Translations under genes and position numbers: made by a program | Notes under the pieces: model-generated | Seen by the model: only the letters and a program-made list of their open reading frames with translations | Told to the model about the DNA's origin: nothing | Databases searched by the model: none | In this document: piece by piece, positions 33,801 to 61,159 of the stretch | Numbering within the stretch: the stretch's first letter is position 1 | Layout of the letters: each line of letters opens with the position of its first letter | NCBI GenBank assembly: GCA_008828725.1 | Contig: MEHQ01001488.1 | Location: forward strand, 63,482-127,481 | Direction: 5' to 3' | Source: Saccharina japonica | Taxonomy: Eukaryota; Sar; Phaeophyceae; Laminariales; Laminariaceae | Length of the DNA: 64,000 nucleotides

Positions 33801-36089
33801 TATTATTACACACATACACACCTTTATATATCCAAGTAGTTATATAATATCGTCGACGTACATCTCAGCGTGAAACTCCATCTCTGGGTTTCCCTGCAAT
33901 TCAGGCAGCAACACCAATGCCAGGAGGAGCAAACATTGCACTCTCTCCTTCTACAGGCGCCCAAACGTTAACACCCTTTATTTGATGTCCTTCGCGCACC
34001 TACCTGGCAAAACCACAGATGTGTTGACGTCAGTAGTTCGATGCGAATGAATACCTGATATCATTTATACGTATTTAGACCTTTAAACACTACACTCGTA
34101 GGTATAATAATAGTACTGCACTGCACCGTATGTAAACCTAAATCTGACTCTAATTTCATGTGTTTTGTCCCCAGAACGGGTTTGAAGCGTCCGCGCCTGC
34201 AGCGCGGCCCTCCGGAGGCGCCTCCGGCGGGCCCCCCTCTCCAGTCGGGTTCGCCGAATCAGTGTTGTACTGTTCGGGTCCAGTGTACTGCCATACCTGG
34301 TACCTGGTATAACGCAAGCCAGTGCATTACACTCAGCTACGAGAATAAAGATGAGTTTCGACCAAATCCTCGATCTCACAGCTGTTGTTTTTTATTTTAT
34401 TTTATTTCAATAATATACTTCGTACATACAGAGCTACGTACGTAGTAATGGGTTAATACATACGTACGCGTTTCCGGCAAAAGGCGAAAGAAAGGGGGTG
34501 TAAGCGCCATTCGGTGGACTGATCTCAGGATCAGTCCTCAGAATTGATCCGAAACGTTTTTGGAGCCACATTTTATATACGTACATAAGTACATAACCAG
34601 CAGGTACTACACATCATATATATGTATGTACACACGTCGTACCAGGCAAATAGTACATTGGCACATTGTAATCGTAAACCAACTTTATTAGTTGTATGGT
34701 GGCGCTTGGCAAGGGGGTACGAAGTTCTCCCTGGAGAATGCGTCAGCCCTTTAGGAACTCCGAATTAATCCCATACTAATTTCAAGTAGTTTGCGCAAAA
34801 AAAAAGCGACTACGAGTACGTACATGTACAGTAGAGTAGTACGTACGTCGTACCGGTACAGCAGTATGATAGATGGTGCAGATGGCCTGAGATATGGTGT
34901 CATGGTATTCATGGTATCCCCGTTTCCCCTCTACTACTGTTGAGGTGGCGTGTTGATATACTCACGAGCTCACGAGTACGGGTATCATACTCGTACTCGA
35001 ATAATTTAGACTCGTACAGACGTGTGAAGACTGCCGTTTAGTATGCCGTACGCACACAGCAGCACAGCAGCAGCAGCAGCAGCAGCAGCAGTGGTCCGCA
35101 AAACGGCAGGCAAAGAAAAACGACGTACTCGTGCGTATGATATGACACTGCTGCTTCAGAACCGGCCACCTCGTAGGAAACACGAAAGCTGTTAGGGTAC
35201 CAGGTTAACTGCTGTACTGCTGTCTGTACCAGGTATCGTGTTTGAGAATGGGTTCGTTCTACGACGTAAATTATAATTCCCGAATTTCTTGTGTTTGATG
35301 AAATCCCAGCCTGACTTTCTTATTGCTCGTACGGGTAGCCCTGTAGCCCTGCACTGCTATCACAGATCAAGCTGTGTACTGCTATATGATATCATATACG
35401 TAGCTGTACTGCACAAGGAGAAAGGCAGGAAAGCAGATAGGGACAAGCAAACGAAGCACCGTAGAGTATCATAGCCACACATGTATAGTACCAGGTACGC
35501 AGCAACGCATTAAAGCAAGCGGCGAGCAAGCGGCGAGCAAGCAGCCTATCATAGCGAGCGAGCACGCGAGCACAATGCAAGCGGTCAAGCGTGAGCTTGG
35601 GCGTGCAACGAATTCGCGGAGAAATGGTACGGTACCGAAACCAGAAACCGGAAAATTGAAACTGCTGCAAATTTGATTGAATCTACGATCACAACGTAAT
35701 GTGGTGGTTTTGTGCTGTGTGCTGTGTGATGGCGGAAGTGGGGCAACCCCCCCCCCGTCCTTGGGCAGGGCGATAGGGATAGGCGCACCGTAGCCTTCCG
35801 TCTTTAAACTCGTCCGAACATGGTGAAGGAAAACATGTGATACCCGTAAGTAGTACGTAGGTATCTTGAGCGCAAATGATCTGACCGTCTACGACTGCTG
35901 TTGGTTCGAGCAGTCTGTTTGATGACCGAGACCAAAAAGGGGGTGATACTTGCAGGTATATACCGGTACTTTGAGAGAGGGGTATAGCAAGCATGACAAG
36001 CCTATAGGTGCGCACCGGTTACCGTCGTCCATCCACATCCACTGAATCGCCGGCTGCGAGCTGCCACCACTCATCGAAAAAGAAGCCAT
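12747..36089 (-). CDS. Deltex-type E3 ubiquitin ligase (WWE, RING-H2, DTC), whole gene
   Basis: Ten or eleven exons on the minus strand encode about 430 residues. The order is a WWE domain (about 17-85), a short linker, a Gly/Gln/Ala collagen-like stretch (about 115-190), a RING-H2 finger (about 204-246) and a Deltex C-terminal domain (about 258-385). In known families WWE binds ADP-ribose units, the RING recruits an E2, and DTC binds ADP-ribose/NAD+, so Deltex proteins ubiquitinate in response to ADP-ribosylation. Diagnostic residues visible are the WWE core W-E-Y-Y, the RING ligands CAVC, CQGHYMHRTC and CPTC, and the DTC motifs HPNPG, YLP and WNGIHHKT. Every junction from exon 1 to exon 10 has GT-AG sites and matching phase. 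The last exon is less certain. Introns reach about 5 kb. The start is 347 bp from the divergent helicase start. No gene symbol beyond the family can be given. Confidence 0.88.
13200..13480. repeat. CAG/CCA trinucleotide arrays in a Deltex intron
   Basis: CAGCAG-type units grade into ACCACC and CAACAC units. Both strands translate as homopolymeric Ser, Thr, His or Val and are not genes. Confidence 0.9.
13523..13622 (-). CDS. Deltex gene, exon 10: DTC C-terminal part
   Basis: The acceptor TTCAG and donor CG|GTAAGC bound the exon. It encodes ISNSVIWNGIHHKT followed by GYPDRGYLM, the most conserved DTC segment, including the paired histidines at the ADP-ribose site. The first two bases complete a Gly codon from exon 9, and two bases carry over to the last exon. 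Confidence 0.93.
13775..13858. mobile_element. Family B MITE inserted in a family A fragment
   Basis: The ends TACCACTCTGGGCGTAAATA and TATTTCCGCCCGGAGTGGA are family B. Immediately left (13,738-13,775) is the start of a family A MITE (GGAGGGCCGTAGTAAATAGG), apparently interrupted by this insertion. Confidence 0.7.
13879..13995. mobile_element. Family A MITE, copy
   Basis: Its ends are ACGGGGGAACATATAGTTAA and TACTATGGTCTCCGGTAA. The centre carries an ATACCTGGTAT palindrome. Confidence 0.75.
14860..15140. repeat. Dispersed repeat family W in a Deltex intron
   Basis: It carries GATGATCTAAGCAGTAGACC, GTATGATCTAGCTCGTGTTG and CATGATCTATCTGTAGATTA. The order is that of the 33,228 copy. Confidence 0.75.
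15651..15855. repeat. Long hairpin (foldback) of ~90-bp arms
   Basis: The arm from 15,651 (ACGCAAAAGAAGCGG, CACCTATACCCCTGAACTC, GCGCACCCGGCTAGA) is repeated in inverse from about 15,767 to 15,855 with few mismatches. Only about 20 bp separate the arms. It lies in the Deltex intron between exons 9 and 10. Confidence 0.9.
16075..16165 (-). CDS. Deltex gene, exon 9: central DTC segment
   Basis: The acceptor GTCGCAG and donor ACAG|GTACGG bound 91 nt encoding DTSEGREVLQLLR, then FDRKMTFTVGTSITTG. It joins exon 8 in phase 0 (YLP followed by DTSEGRE) and leaves one G for exon 10. Confidence 0.93.
16215..16430. repeat. Short tandem repeat of (A)TTTGACGATAA units
   Basis: Eleven- to fourteen-bp units with TTGACGATAA fill this piece of the intron just upstream of Deltex exon 9. 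Confidence 0.85.
17186..17367 (-). CDS. Deltex gene, exon 8: start of DTC domain
   Basis: The exon encodes GTQPDGTMTVSTRPRG, then GYTSVGTIVINYNFPDG, HHPNPG and a final YLP, the first half of the DTC domain. The donor is CCG|GTAAGT. The acceptor TATTAG lies at the very end of a family A MITE. Its first two bases (GT) complete the Gly codon begun in the RING exon, giving the usual Deltex sequence G-x-Q-P-x-G-T-M. Splicing one CAG further in would break the frame. Confidence 0.95.
17372..17475. mobile_element. Family A MITE that provides a 3' splice site
   Basis: The termini are ACGGAGGACCACAGTAAATA and GGTCCTATTTACTATGCTCC. On the minus strand it carries TACTAAC (17,405-17,411) about 38 nt before the TAG acceptor of Deltex exon 8, with T/C-rich sequence between. 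Confidence 0.85.
17530..17770 (-). repeat. Dispersed family S, two copies next to poly(G)
   Basis: GTACTCATTTGTTGCTTGCC follows a G-run near 17,535, and a second copy follows another G-run near 17,640. The second continues with TTCGAGACGGAGC, ACACCTCCAACATTTGGG and GCTCGCTACGTT. Confidence 0.8.
17955..18000 (-). pseudogene. Degenerate copy of the Deltex exon 8 start
   Basis: On the minus strand CAGCCCGGTGGGACGATGAC resembles CAGCCGGATGGAACGATGAC at the start of exon 8. A stop follows eight codons later. It looks like a broken duplicate of the exon edge within the same intron. Confidence 0.45.
18170..19300. repeat. ~83-bp satellite in a Deltex intron
   Basis: About thirteen units share CCGCAGAAAATTATCACCG, ACCATCGTGTTGTTGGTCGC and TACCTCTGGGTCCCAAAAA. 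Spacing of the ACCGACCATC word is mostly 80-90 bp. Part of the unit resembles the RING exon donor boundary (19,796-19,825). Open frames across it are artefacts. Confidence 0.92.
19815..19964 (-). CDS. Deltex gene, exon 7: RING-H2 finger
   Basis: The acceptor CGCCAG and donor GTCG|GTGAGT bound 150 nt encoding CLDEFSRQNPALLLPKCQ, then GHYMHRTCILGTF and KCPTCSAMYAPLVG. The first RING cysteine lies in exon 6, so the joined reading gives CAVCLDEF. The ligand pattern is C-x2-C, C-x2-H-x2-H-x2-C, C-x2-C, a RING-H2 with one extra residue before the first histidine. Confidence 0.95.
19981..20560. repeat. GGGTG/GTGG microsatellite region
   Basis: GTGGGTGGGTGG-type runs at 19,981-20,115 and 20,300-20,560 flank about 180 bp of ordinary sequence. 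It lies immediately upstream of the RING exon acceptor, where the minus strand reads as a CCACCC-rich tract. Confidence 0.95.
20563..20718. mobile_element. Family A MITE with internal (TTGA)n
   Basis: Its ends are GCGGGGGGACATAGTAACTA and ATTACTATGGTCCCCGGTAA. An expanded (ATTG)n run at about 20,665-20,700 lengthens the element. Confidence 0.75.
20765..20905 (-). repeat. Dispersed family S, copy
   Basis: It reads GGTACTCGTTTGCTGCTTGC, CATTTGACCATTTTGACC and AGAGACACCTCCGACAT, then GGCGCTCGTTACGTT. Confidence 0.8.
21781..22119 (-). mobile_element. tRNA-derived SINE, copy 1
   Basis: On the minus strand the element opens with a tRNA-like head. GGTCGCCCCGGTGGTCTAAC resembles an A box, TAACAGGT and ACCTGTTA form a perfect anticodon-like stem, and GGGCCGATTCTCC resembles a B box. 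A tRNA-unrelated body with CTTCTCGCGATAAAAAGC follows, and the element ends in an A-rich tail after AATAAATGGGATGGATG. The body recurs at 47,272 and 62,548, also with A-rich ends. Confidence 0.6.
22280..22830. repeat. ~205-bp tandem duplication with ACGTAC-rich spacers
   Basis: The block CGTGCACAGACAGCAGTA, TATTTTGCTAGG, GGTTCATTGTGTC and ATGCGCTGATCGTGTCCCC occurs twice (about 22,328-22,530 and 22,535-22,715). A third partial start follows near 22,795. The palindrome ATCCGCCCTGCAGGGCGGAT lies just left at 22,256. Confidence 0.8.
23040..23150. repeat. CCA / GGT microsatellite in inverted arrangement
   Basis: A CACCAC run (23,050-23,075) and a GGTGGT run (23,115-23,140) can pair around a CTGCTGGTGCTGGTGCTC centre. 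Confidence 0.85.
23859..23945. mobile_element. Family B MITE, diverged copy
   Basis: It starts TACCACCCTGGGCGCGAACA and holds AAGGACCGTTTATAC and GATCCTTATATATA. The right end is eroded by an AT run. Confidence 0.5.
24043..24327 (-). CDS. Deltex gene, exon 6: collagen-like linker and first RING cysteine
   Basis: The acceptor TTCTCAG and donor GCGG|GTGAGC bound 285 nt. The product starts GAFGSAARGAAGGGGGWL, runs through about thirteen G-x-Q/G-Q triplets such as GGQGAQGAQ, and ends REAEYQRLVDGAEICTR then ADESCA. The closing one-base overhang joins the RING exon to give ESCAVCLDEF, which supplies the missing first cysteine. The complementary plus strand reads as a Pro-Pro-Gly collagen, but that frame has no partner exons. 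Confidence 0.88.
24600..24830. repeat. Family S copy followed by a 60-base poly(G) run
   Basis: GGGTACTCATTTGTTGCTTG at 24,615 begins the family S copy. From about 24,752 to 24,812 the sequence is an essentially pure G tract, whose length in the assembly should not be trusted. Confidence 0.85.
25060..25760. repeat. Palindromic satellite of ATCGATACGATATATCGAAT
   Basis: Units of about 40 bp alternate AATCGATACGATATATCGAA with TTTCGATAGTCGATATAT. TCGA and ATCGAT palindromes make both strands alike. Ile/Tyr/Arg-rich translations are artefacts. Confidence 0.95.
25802..25876 (-). CDS. Deltex gene, exon 5: linker after the WWE domain
   Basis: The acceptor CCCCGCAG and donor TGTAG|GTGATT bound 75 nt encoding FEFNPSQRVAMQRPSGQQ then RPLRTV. 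The phase fits both neighbours: two bases complete the codon from exon 3, and a final G is completed by exon 6. The segment SGQQRPLR recalls the end of a WWE domain, but no full second WWE is present. Confidence 0.7.
   Translation of the reverse strand: MSSSTRLKGLRCNDHRANNDLCAL
25960..27090. repeat. ~60-bp satellite (ATTCCGTCGGTCACAATGA)
   Basis: About twenty degenerate units contain AGCCATGAGTATTCC, GTCGGTCACAATGA and CGTATTTCGGTCGGGA. It lies in the Deltex intron between exons 3 and 5. Confidence 0.95.
27095..27315 (+). repeat. Dispersed family R, two tandem copies with poly(C) ends
   Basis: Both copies carry TGCTCCGTCCCGG, AGTCTATG or GGTCTATGGTCATACGACTA and end in C-runs, at about 27,186 and 27,302. 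The second reads ACAGCATGAGTACAC before its C-run. Confidence 0.85.
27590..28105 (-). repeat. Dispersed family R, long copy
   Basis: From a G-run and GTACTCAATGTTG it continues through ATGCCGACGGAGC, CACCAACGCAGGCCAGACA, AAGAACCGCCTCTGAGGCGG and TTATTTTCTGGTGTGG. The end is GAGTGGCGTGTTTTACAGGC and GCCACCGACGCC. The same order occurs at 58,770-59,310, so the full unit is about 520 bp. Confidence 0.85.
28140..28510. repeat. G-rich low-complexity region with assembly gap
   Basis: GAGGCGTGTCCTCGGAGGGG-type units alternate with long G runs. The N gap at 28,390-28,413 splits the block. Confidence 0.85.
28390..28425. other. Masked gap with sequencing-adapter remnant
   Basis: Twenty-four N are followed directly by CTCTTCCGATCT, the 3' end of the standard Illumina adapters. 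This is probably contaminant sequence only partly masked, not genomic DNA. Confidence 0.85.
28920..29290 (-). repeat. Family R copy followed by family S copy
   Basis: Family R (GTACTCATGTCGTACATGG, then AAGAACCACTTGTGAGGCGG) runs to about 29,128. After another G-run, family S begins with GTACTCATTTATTGCTTGCC. Both start at the same G-run plus TACTCAT junction. Confidence 0.85.
29872..29917 (-). CDS. Deltex gene, exon 3: end of WWE domain
   Basis: The acceptor CTGACCAG and donor TTAG|GTGAGT bound 46 nt encoding VNTASNFTRSVKRSL. Joined to exon 2 (FPTMKQ) in phase 0 it completes the usual WWE ending M-x-Q-x-N-x-x-T-x-x-x-R-x-V-x-R. Confidence 0.88.
30540..30995. repeat. (A)GTCCCAGTCA decanucleotide satellite with higher-order period
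   Basis: AAGTCCCAGTC units form blocks, each ending AGGGCAAGAAGG then TGTCATTGTG. The block recurs about every 120 bp, so the array has two nested periods. Confidence 0.92.
31273..31382. mobile_element. Family A MITE, copy
   Basis: Its ends are TTAAGGGGGCCATAGTAAAT and TTTACTATGACCCTCCGTAA. The centre has TGCTAACAATATTTGGTCC. Confidence 0.85.
31473..31567. mobile_element. Family B MITE, copy
   Basis: ACAACTCTGGGCGGAAATAT opens and CCTTATATTTCCGTCCAGAG closes the element. A short internal repeat of the AAATATAAG word lengthens it. Confidence 0.75.
31735..31810 (-). repeat. Dispersed family V, copy
   Basis: On the minus strand TTTCGATAAAAACCCTCGAT, CTCACAGCTGGTG and a T-rich end match copies at 34,335, 52,165 and 63,975 (plus strand) and 41,935 (minus strand). 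Confidence 0.65.
32153..32849. mobile_element. Cluster of three family A MITEs
   Basis: Copies occupy 32,153-32,266, 32,582-32,700 and 32,742-32,849, all opening TTACGGGGG and closing in GGTCCCCC or GCCCCCCCCGTA. The second contains an intact TACTAAC word. All lie in the Deltex intron between exons 2 and 3. Confidence 0.85.
32855..33120. repeat. 11-bp satellite AATAGTCACTA
   Basis: About twenty-four units of AATAGTCACTA with scattered variants (ATTAGTCACTA, AATAGTTACTA) follow directly after a family A MITE. Confidence 0.95.
33228..33465. repeat. Dispersed repeat family W in a Deltex intron
   Basis: The words GCAGTAGACCTTTCAAGGC, CCGATCTCGTATGATCTG and GCATGTGACCTGGGTTGG occur in the order seen at 14,880-15,060. 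It ends 25 bp short of Deltex exon 2. Confidence 0.75.
33490..33634 (-). CDS. Deltex gene, exon 2: WWE core
   Basis: The acceptor AACCCAG and donor AAGCAG|GTGATG bound 145 nt encoding WEYYDQADSDQIELAYMTG then ATYSICFPTMKQ. This is the centre of a WWE domain: W-x-x-Y, I-E-x-A-Y, then Y-x-I-x-F-x-x-M-x-Q. The first base completes the Arg codon left by exon 1. Confidence 0.92.
34150..34300. other. GC-rich, coding-like island, unassigned
   Basis: GC content rises sharply and both strands stay open (plus: FEASAPAARPSGGASGG; minus: YNTDSANPTGEGGPPEAPP). It lies in Deltex intron 1. No phase-compatible splice pair was found, so it is not placed in the gene model. Confidence 0.25.
34335..34400 (+). 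repeat. Dispersed family V, copy
   Basis: It reads GATGAGTTTCGACCAAATCC then TCGATCTCACAGCTGTTG and a T-rich tail. Confidence 0.65.
36016..36089 (-). CDS. Deltex gene, exon 1: start and first WWE tryptophans
   Basis: The start ACCATGG has a strong context. The exon encodes MASFSMSGGSSQPAIQ then WMWMDDGN, and the donor ACCG|GTGCGC leaves two bases that exon 2 completes to Arg. The joined reading WMWMDDGNRWEYYDQ is a textbook WWE opening. Confidence 0.92.
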
Positions 36090-36436
36090 GGTCGTCGACT
36101 TCAGCAGCTTCGAGGAGGTTCAACAACACCGCTGCTGTGTCTGGCGTCTGGCGTCGGATCTTGTGTTCCAGAAAAAAAAAATGGGTTTCGACGTCTTGAC
36201 AGGCTTGTTTAGATCGGGCAGTATTCACCTTTCCGTGGTACGTGGATCGACGAGGGTCGCGAGCGTCAACTAGTAAGTAGCTGTTCTCACGAGTAGAGTG
36301 ACACGACGAGAGAAGCACTATCGTGCCGTGCAACCCGCTCCCGTGCAGCGCATTTTCTGTAAAGTGCAAGAGGAACCTCAAGGCGAGAGAGCCGGCCCAA
36401 GCTCTGCCCTTCTCCTCGTGATAAACAACCCCTACC
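36090..36436. promoter_or_regulatory. Bidirectional promoter region between divergent genes
   Basis: Only 347 bp separate the Deltex ATG (minus) from the helicase ATG (plus), so both 5' UTRs and core promoters must fit here. No TATA box stands out. A run of nine A at about 36,172 is the main compositional feature. Shared regulation is inferred from the geometry only. Confidence 0.6.
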
Positions 36437-56276
<19,840 letters not shown>

Positions 56277-56519
56277 TGACAAACGTCAACCCACCTACAG
56301 CGGCAGCAGTAGCAGTACGTAGCGATAATTTTGCGTGATGATGAGGTTCATCTCTTCAGGAGGAGGAAACTATACTTTGGGGTGGTGGTGGTGGTGTGTA
56401 GGGGGGGGGGTAGGAAATCGCTTTTCCTTTTTTTTTGCCTGATTGTTCTTGTTTTACCGGAAACATTATGGAAAAGGGGGTTGTGATTTACCTGTTTCTT
56501 TACCCTGAACAAATCTTGN

Positions 56520-58330
56520 GATAGAGCGACTTTTGGGGGCCCTTTTAAGGAGTATAGCGACCTTCGGGGTCCCTTTTAAGGGGTATATCGACCTTTGGGG
56601 CCCCTTTTAAGGGATATAGCGATCTTGAAGGCCCCTTTTTAAGCGATAGAGCGACCTTTTGGGGCCTCTTTTAAGGGATATACCGACCTTCTGGGCCCCT
56701 TTTAAGAGATACAGCGACCTTTAGGGTCTATTGTAAGGGATATAGCAACCTTTAAGGAGCCTTTTAAAGCGATAGAGCGACCTTTTGGGGGCCCTTTTAA
56801 GGGATATAGCGACCTTCGGGATCCCTTTTAAGGGGTATATCGACCTTTGGGGCCCCTTTTAAGTGATATAGCAACCTTCAAGCCCCCTTTTTAAGCGATA
56901 GAGCGACCTTTTAAGGCGTCATTTCAAGGGATATACTGTAGCGAACGTTGTGGTCCCTTTTGAGGGATATAGCGACCTTTAAGGCCCCAATATAAGGGGT
57001 ATAGCGATCTTTTGGGGCCCATTTTAAGGGATATAGCGACCTTTGGGGGCTCTTTTAAGGGATACAGCGACATTCAAGGCCCCTTTTTAAGCGACAGAGC
57101 GACGTTTTGGGACCCCTTTCAAGGCATATAGCGACCTTGGGGGTCGTTTTAAAGGGATATAGCGACCTTCTGGGCCCCTTTTAAGGTAAATATATCGACC
57201 TTTGGGTCCCTTTTAAGGGATATAGCGACCATTGAGGCCCCTTTTTAAACGATAGAGCGAGCTTTTGGGGTCCCTTTTAAGGTATATAGTGACTTTTGGG
57301 GTCCGTTTCAAGGGATACAGCAACCTTTAAGGCCCCATTATAAGGAACATAGCGATATTTTTGGGCCCCTTTCAAGGGGTATAGGGATATAGCGACCTCT
57401 GGGGGCCCTTTTAATGGATATGGCGACCTTTAAGGCGCCATTTTAAGGGATATGACGACCTTCGGGGTCCCTGTTAGGGGGTACAGCGACCTTTAAAGCC
57501 CCTTTCTAAGCAATAGAGCGACCTGTTGGGGTCCCTTTTAAGGGATATAGCGACCTTTTGGGCCCCTTTTCGAGTTATATACCGGCCTTCAAGGGATATA
57601 TCATAGCGATATTGAAGGCCCCATTTTAAGGTATATAACGACCTTTGGGGTCCTTTTAAAAGGATATAGCGACCTTTTGGGGGCCTCTTAAGGGATATAG
57701 CGACTTTGGGGTCCCTTTTAAGAGGTATAGCGACATTTTGGGCCCCTTTTTAAGGTATATGGCGACCTTCTGGGCCCCTTTTAAGGGATACAGCGACCTT
57801 CAAGGCCCCTTTTTGAGCGATAGAGCGACCTTTTGGGGTGCCTTTTAAGGGGTATAGCGACCTTTGGGGTCCCTTTTAAGGGATATTACGATCTTTTGGG
57901 CCCCTTTTAAGATATATAGCGACCTTTGAGGTCCCTTTTAAGGGATATAGCGACCTCTAAGGCCCCTTTTTAAGCGATAGAGCGACCTTTTGGGGCCCCT
58001 TTTAAGGGATATAGCGACCTTTGGGTCTCTTTTTGAGCGATAGAGCGTTTTGGGGTGCCTTTTAAGGGGTATAGCGACTTTTGGGGTCTCTTTTAAGGGA
58101 TATTGCGATCTTTTGGGCCCCTTTTAAGATATATATATCGACCTTTGAGGTCCCTTTTAAGGGATATAGCGACCTCTAAGGCCCCTTTTTAAGCGATAAA
58201 GCGACCTTTGGGGCCCCTTTTAAGGGGCATAGCGACCTTTTGGTCCCCTTTAAGGAATATAGCGACCTTTTGGGCCCTTTTTTAAGAGATATAGCGACCT
58301 TTGGGATCCCTTTTAAGGGATATTGCGATA
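56520..58330. repeat. 1.8-kb satellite of ~33-bp units
   Basis: Roughly fifty-five units read GGGATATAGCGACCTTTTGG then GGCCCCTTTTAA with substitutions. A higher-order subset has AGCGATAGAGCGACC. The array begins about 240 bp beyond the helicase stop. A single N lies at 56,519. Confidence 0.98.
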
Positions 58331-58768
58331 CCTAAACCAAATGATAATAGTTTTGGTGCTATATTATGATATCGCCTACGAGCAGCATGCGCCCACAGCT
58401 AGTCGTACAGGTATATAGATCACATGTTGCGGGCGTGCCGTACGACTCCTTGCATTGTTAACTCGTGTCTCTGTAATGGTTGCTGCTGTAATTCCCCCCC
58501 CCCCCTCAAGTCTCCTGACAGGATCAAGCTTCATTTTTACCCGTCCGCCGTATATAGGACGAATTAAACAAGAACGAACGCTGCACTCGTACATAGCTTG
58601 GGTGCAACCCTCCCTATGCTGCACCTCATCAGCAGCAGCTCGGGCTGCTTGTCGTGTGACGGATATGTTTGCTATCATCGTCCGTTTTCTCGACACGTTT
58701 AGTTTGCCCCTGCATGTTCTGCAGTAGGATTCGTACAATCCCATTCATCGAGATACGGGGGGGGGTGC
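58331..58768. other. Non-coding stretch, no gene recognised
   Basis: Short frames are open on both strands but show no domain or splice-linked exon. Confidence 0.4.
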
Positions 58769-58769
58769 A

Positions 58770-59310
58770 TTCGTTAGCCGCATGTCGTGCATGGCCGTAG
58801 TCGTATGACCATAGACCCTCGCGTCCCTACAATGCCGGGACGGAGCATGGGGTTTTTTTACTGTTTTCACCGACCAGGCAGAGGCCATGCTTACACCAAG
58901 CACGGAACGTGAGGTGGGTGTTGGGCGAGTCGTATGAAGGGTGGGCTGTGCATCCTACTAAGAACAGCTTGTGAGGCGGGCTTGCATATGGACGACAGCC
59001 TCCAATGCATTGACCTGATTTCTGGTGTGACCACTTCCAGAGACAGCAATGGGTATACGATGAAATCTGCGCCGTGGGTGTAATATACGAAGTATCAGGG
59101 TATACACTACGTGATACGACCATTCCCATTGTGCGGAGTTGAGTTTCTTCACCCCGCACAAAGGATCTACCTCGACCGCCAGCCGTGGTGACCGCACGCC
59201 AAAAACATTAAAAAAATGCGAAACGGTGCCCTGGTTGTCTCGTAGCTCACGCGGGTGAGAGGCGTGTTTTACAGCGTCGTCGTCAACCGACGCCAACTCA
59301 ACTCATGCGG
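58770..59310 (-). repeat. Dispersed family R, second long copy
   Basis: After a G-run it carries GTCGTGCATGGCCGTAGTCG, AAGAACAGCTTGTGAGGCGG, TTTCTGGTGTGACCACTTCC and GTGTTTTACAGCGTCG. It matches the 27,590-28,105 copy over its whole length. Confidence 0.85.
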
Positions 59311-60042
59311 GGCTTGGCGCAGACGACCTCCTCTGCGTGTGTGTGTGCCTCAGCTACCTACCCCTGCTCGTGGTCACGCCTTTGAAGCTAACGCCCCGCC
59401 GAAGCTTGCATTGTTTTCGACAAAAGTCGCGCTTGATGGGCATGCATGTAGTGGAGTGAGAAAAGGTGTCAATCATTTTGCTCCAAAACAAGAGGTCAAG
59501 AATTTGCTTTAAAAAAATGGTTCATCATTTATTTTGCTTCAATAAAAAAGGGGATGTTACGTAGACTTTGCGCATAGGTTTCATTGGTTTCCGTGGTTTT
59601 CTGCTTTCGGGAATGTTATGAGTGATCAACGCTGAAGCTCATGCTGCACATTGTCGGATGGCAAAGGTATTAATAAAAATAAAAAAGGGGTATTTTTGCT
59701 TTTCCTAAGAGTTTCCACCGCGGCTTTAAAATTCCACTTGAAAAAAATAGGTCAAGATTTTTTTCTTTACAAAAAAATGGGGTTCACTAGTTTTAATAAA
59801 AAAAAAGGGTCAATTTTCTCTCTACTGCCTTGATATTTGTCGTTCAAACAGAAAACCTATCGTTAAGAAATATAGTACTTAGGAATGTGCCGTATATATT
59901 GTTCCGTCTAACCATACACCCGTACCCGCACGCCAATCGGCCCTTATAACACCAACGAGTGCTCTCTGCGTCCACCTACTACCCCGTTGAGGCTTTGATT
60001 CACCCCTTTGACGAATTGATTCGGTTGAAATGCTGTCGTACT

Positions 60043-60122
60043 TCGCGGGACCAGATTTAGTTAGCAAAAATAGGGAAGTATATATGTGTACCGTGGATTC
60101 CTATTAAACATGGTCCGCCATA
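60043..60122. mobile_element. Family A MITE, truncated copy
   Basis: TCGCGGGACCAGATTTAGTT opens and CCTATTAAACATGGTCCGCC closes the element. It keeps the TTAGCAAAAATAGGGAAGTA centre. Confidence 0.6.
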
Positions 60123-60914
60123 ATAAATGGTGTCCTTGTTATTATTATCGCTATTGTCATGGTATTCATGGTATCCCCGTTTCCCCTCTATTGTTGAGGT
60201 GGCGTGTTTCTGATGAAACGCGCATCGAGCAAATATTATTTTCTCCCCCTGGTGCTCTTCTGAAGTCTTTCGGCACCGGACAGCGTGATAATAAAATAAG
60301 ACACCAAACATCAAACTGTGAGTAACTGAGTTGCGTCTCGTCTCCACCAGGGATCCAATACGTTCATACTATGGTCTTTGCCTTCCGACAATGTGCAGAG
60401 GAGGCATTATTAATTCAGAATGAAAAGGCTGATCCAATTCGTCGAATACCACCAATCTCATCCAACCAATTCTCCTCCCCTCCGTGTACTCAATAGAATA
60501 CGCACTGTCCTTGTTATTATTATTACTATGGTCTTTGCCATCCGACAATGATGTAATAATAGTATGAGCTTCAGCATGGATCACTCAAAAGCACTCCGAG
60601 ACATAGAAAACCCTTGCCATCCGACCATGTGTATAGCATGCATGTGAGCTTCAACATTGATCACTCATGAACACTCCGAAATAAGAAAGAAAACCACAGG
60701 AGAACCAAAAAACAGAAAAGGAGAGAGCTATAATATCTGCACCAATTTTACTCCCTTCTTCTGTACATACTCCCGGCTTGAGCTTCGGCTACTACTCGAA
60801 ATGTAAGGATAGTTTCAATTTACTGTTAACATACACACGGTTTTTATATTCGGGGTCATAGCGGTATTGAACTTTTCTGTTTTTACTCCTTCCTTCTCAT
60901 CGCGTATTAACTCT

Positions 60915-60997
60915 TACCATTTTGTCCGGAAATAGAAGCACATTTTAAACATTACTATTCTATAAAATCGTTTCTTATATTTCGAGACAGTGTGATA
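60915..60997. mobile_element. Family B MITE, copy
   Basis: TACCATTTTGTCCGGAAATA opens and CTTATATTTCGAGACAGTG closes the element. Confidence 0.7.
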
Positions 60998-61159
60998 TAA
61001 TAGTATCCTTGTGTGTTGTCTTCACATTAAACCCGTTCTTTCTACCCAACTACACCAGTACACCCAGTGTGTCTCCTGATTCCTAATCCTAGAGATATAC
61101 AAATTATGTGGTCACAGACTGTGAAGCAGAGAAAAACAAAAACAAAACGAACGCAAATT

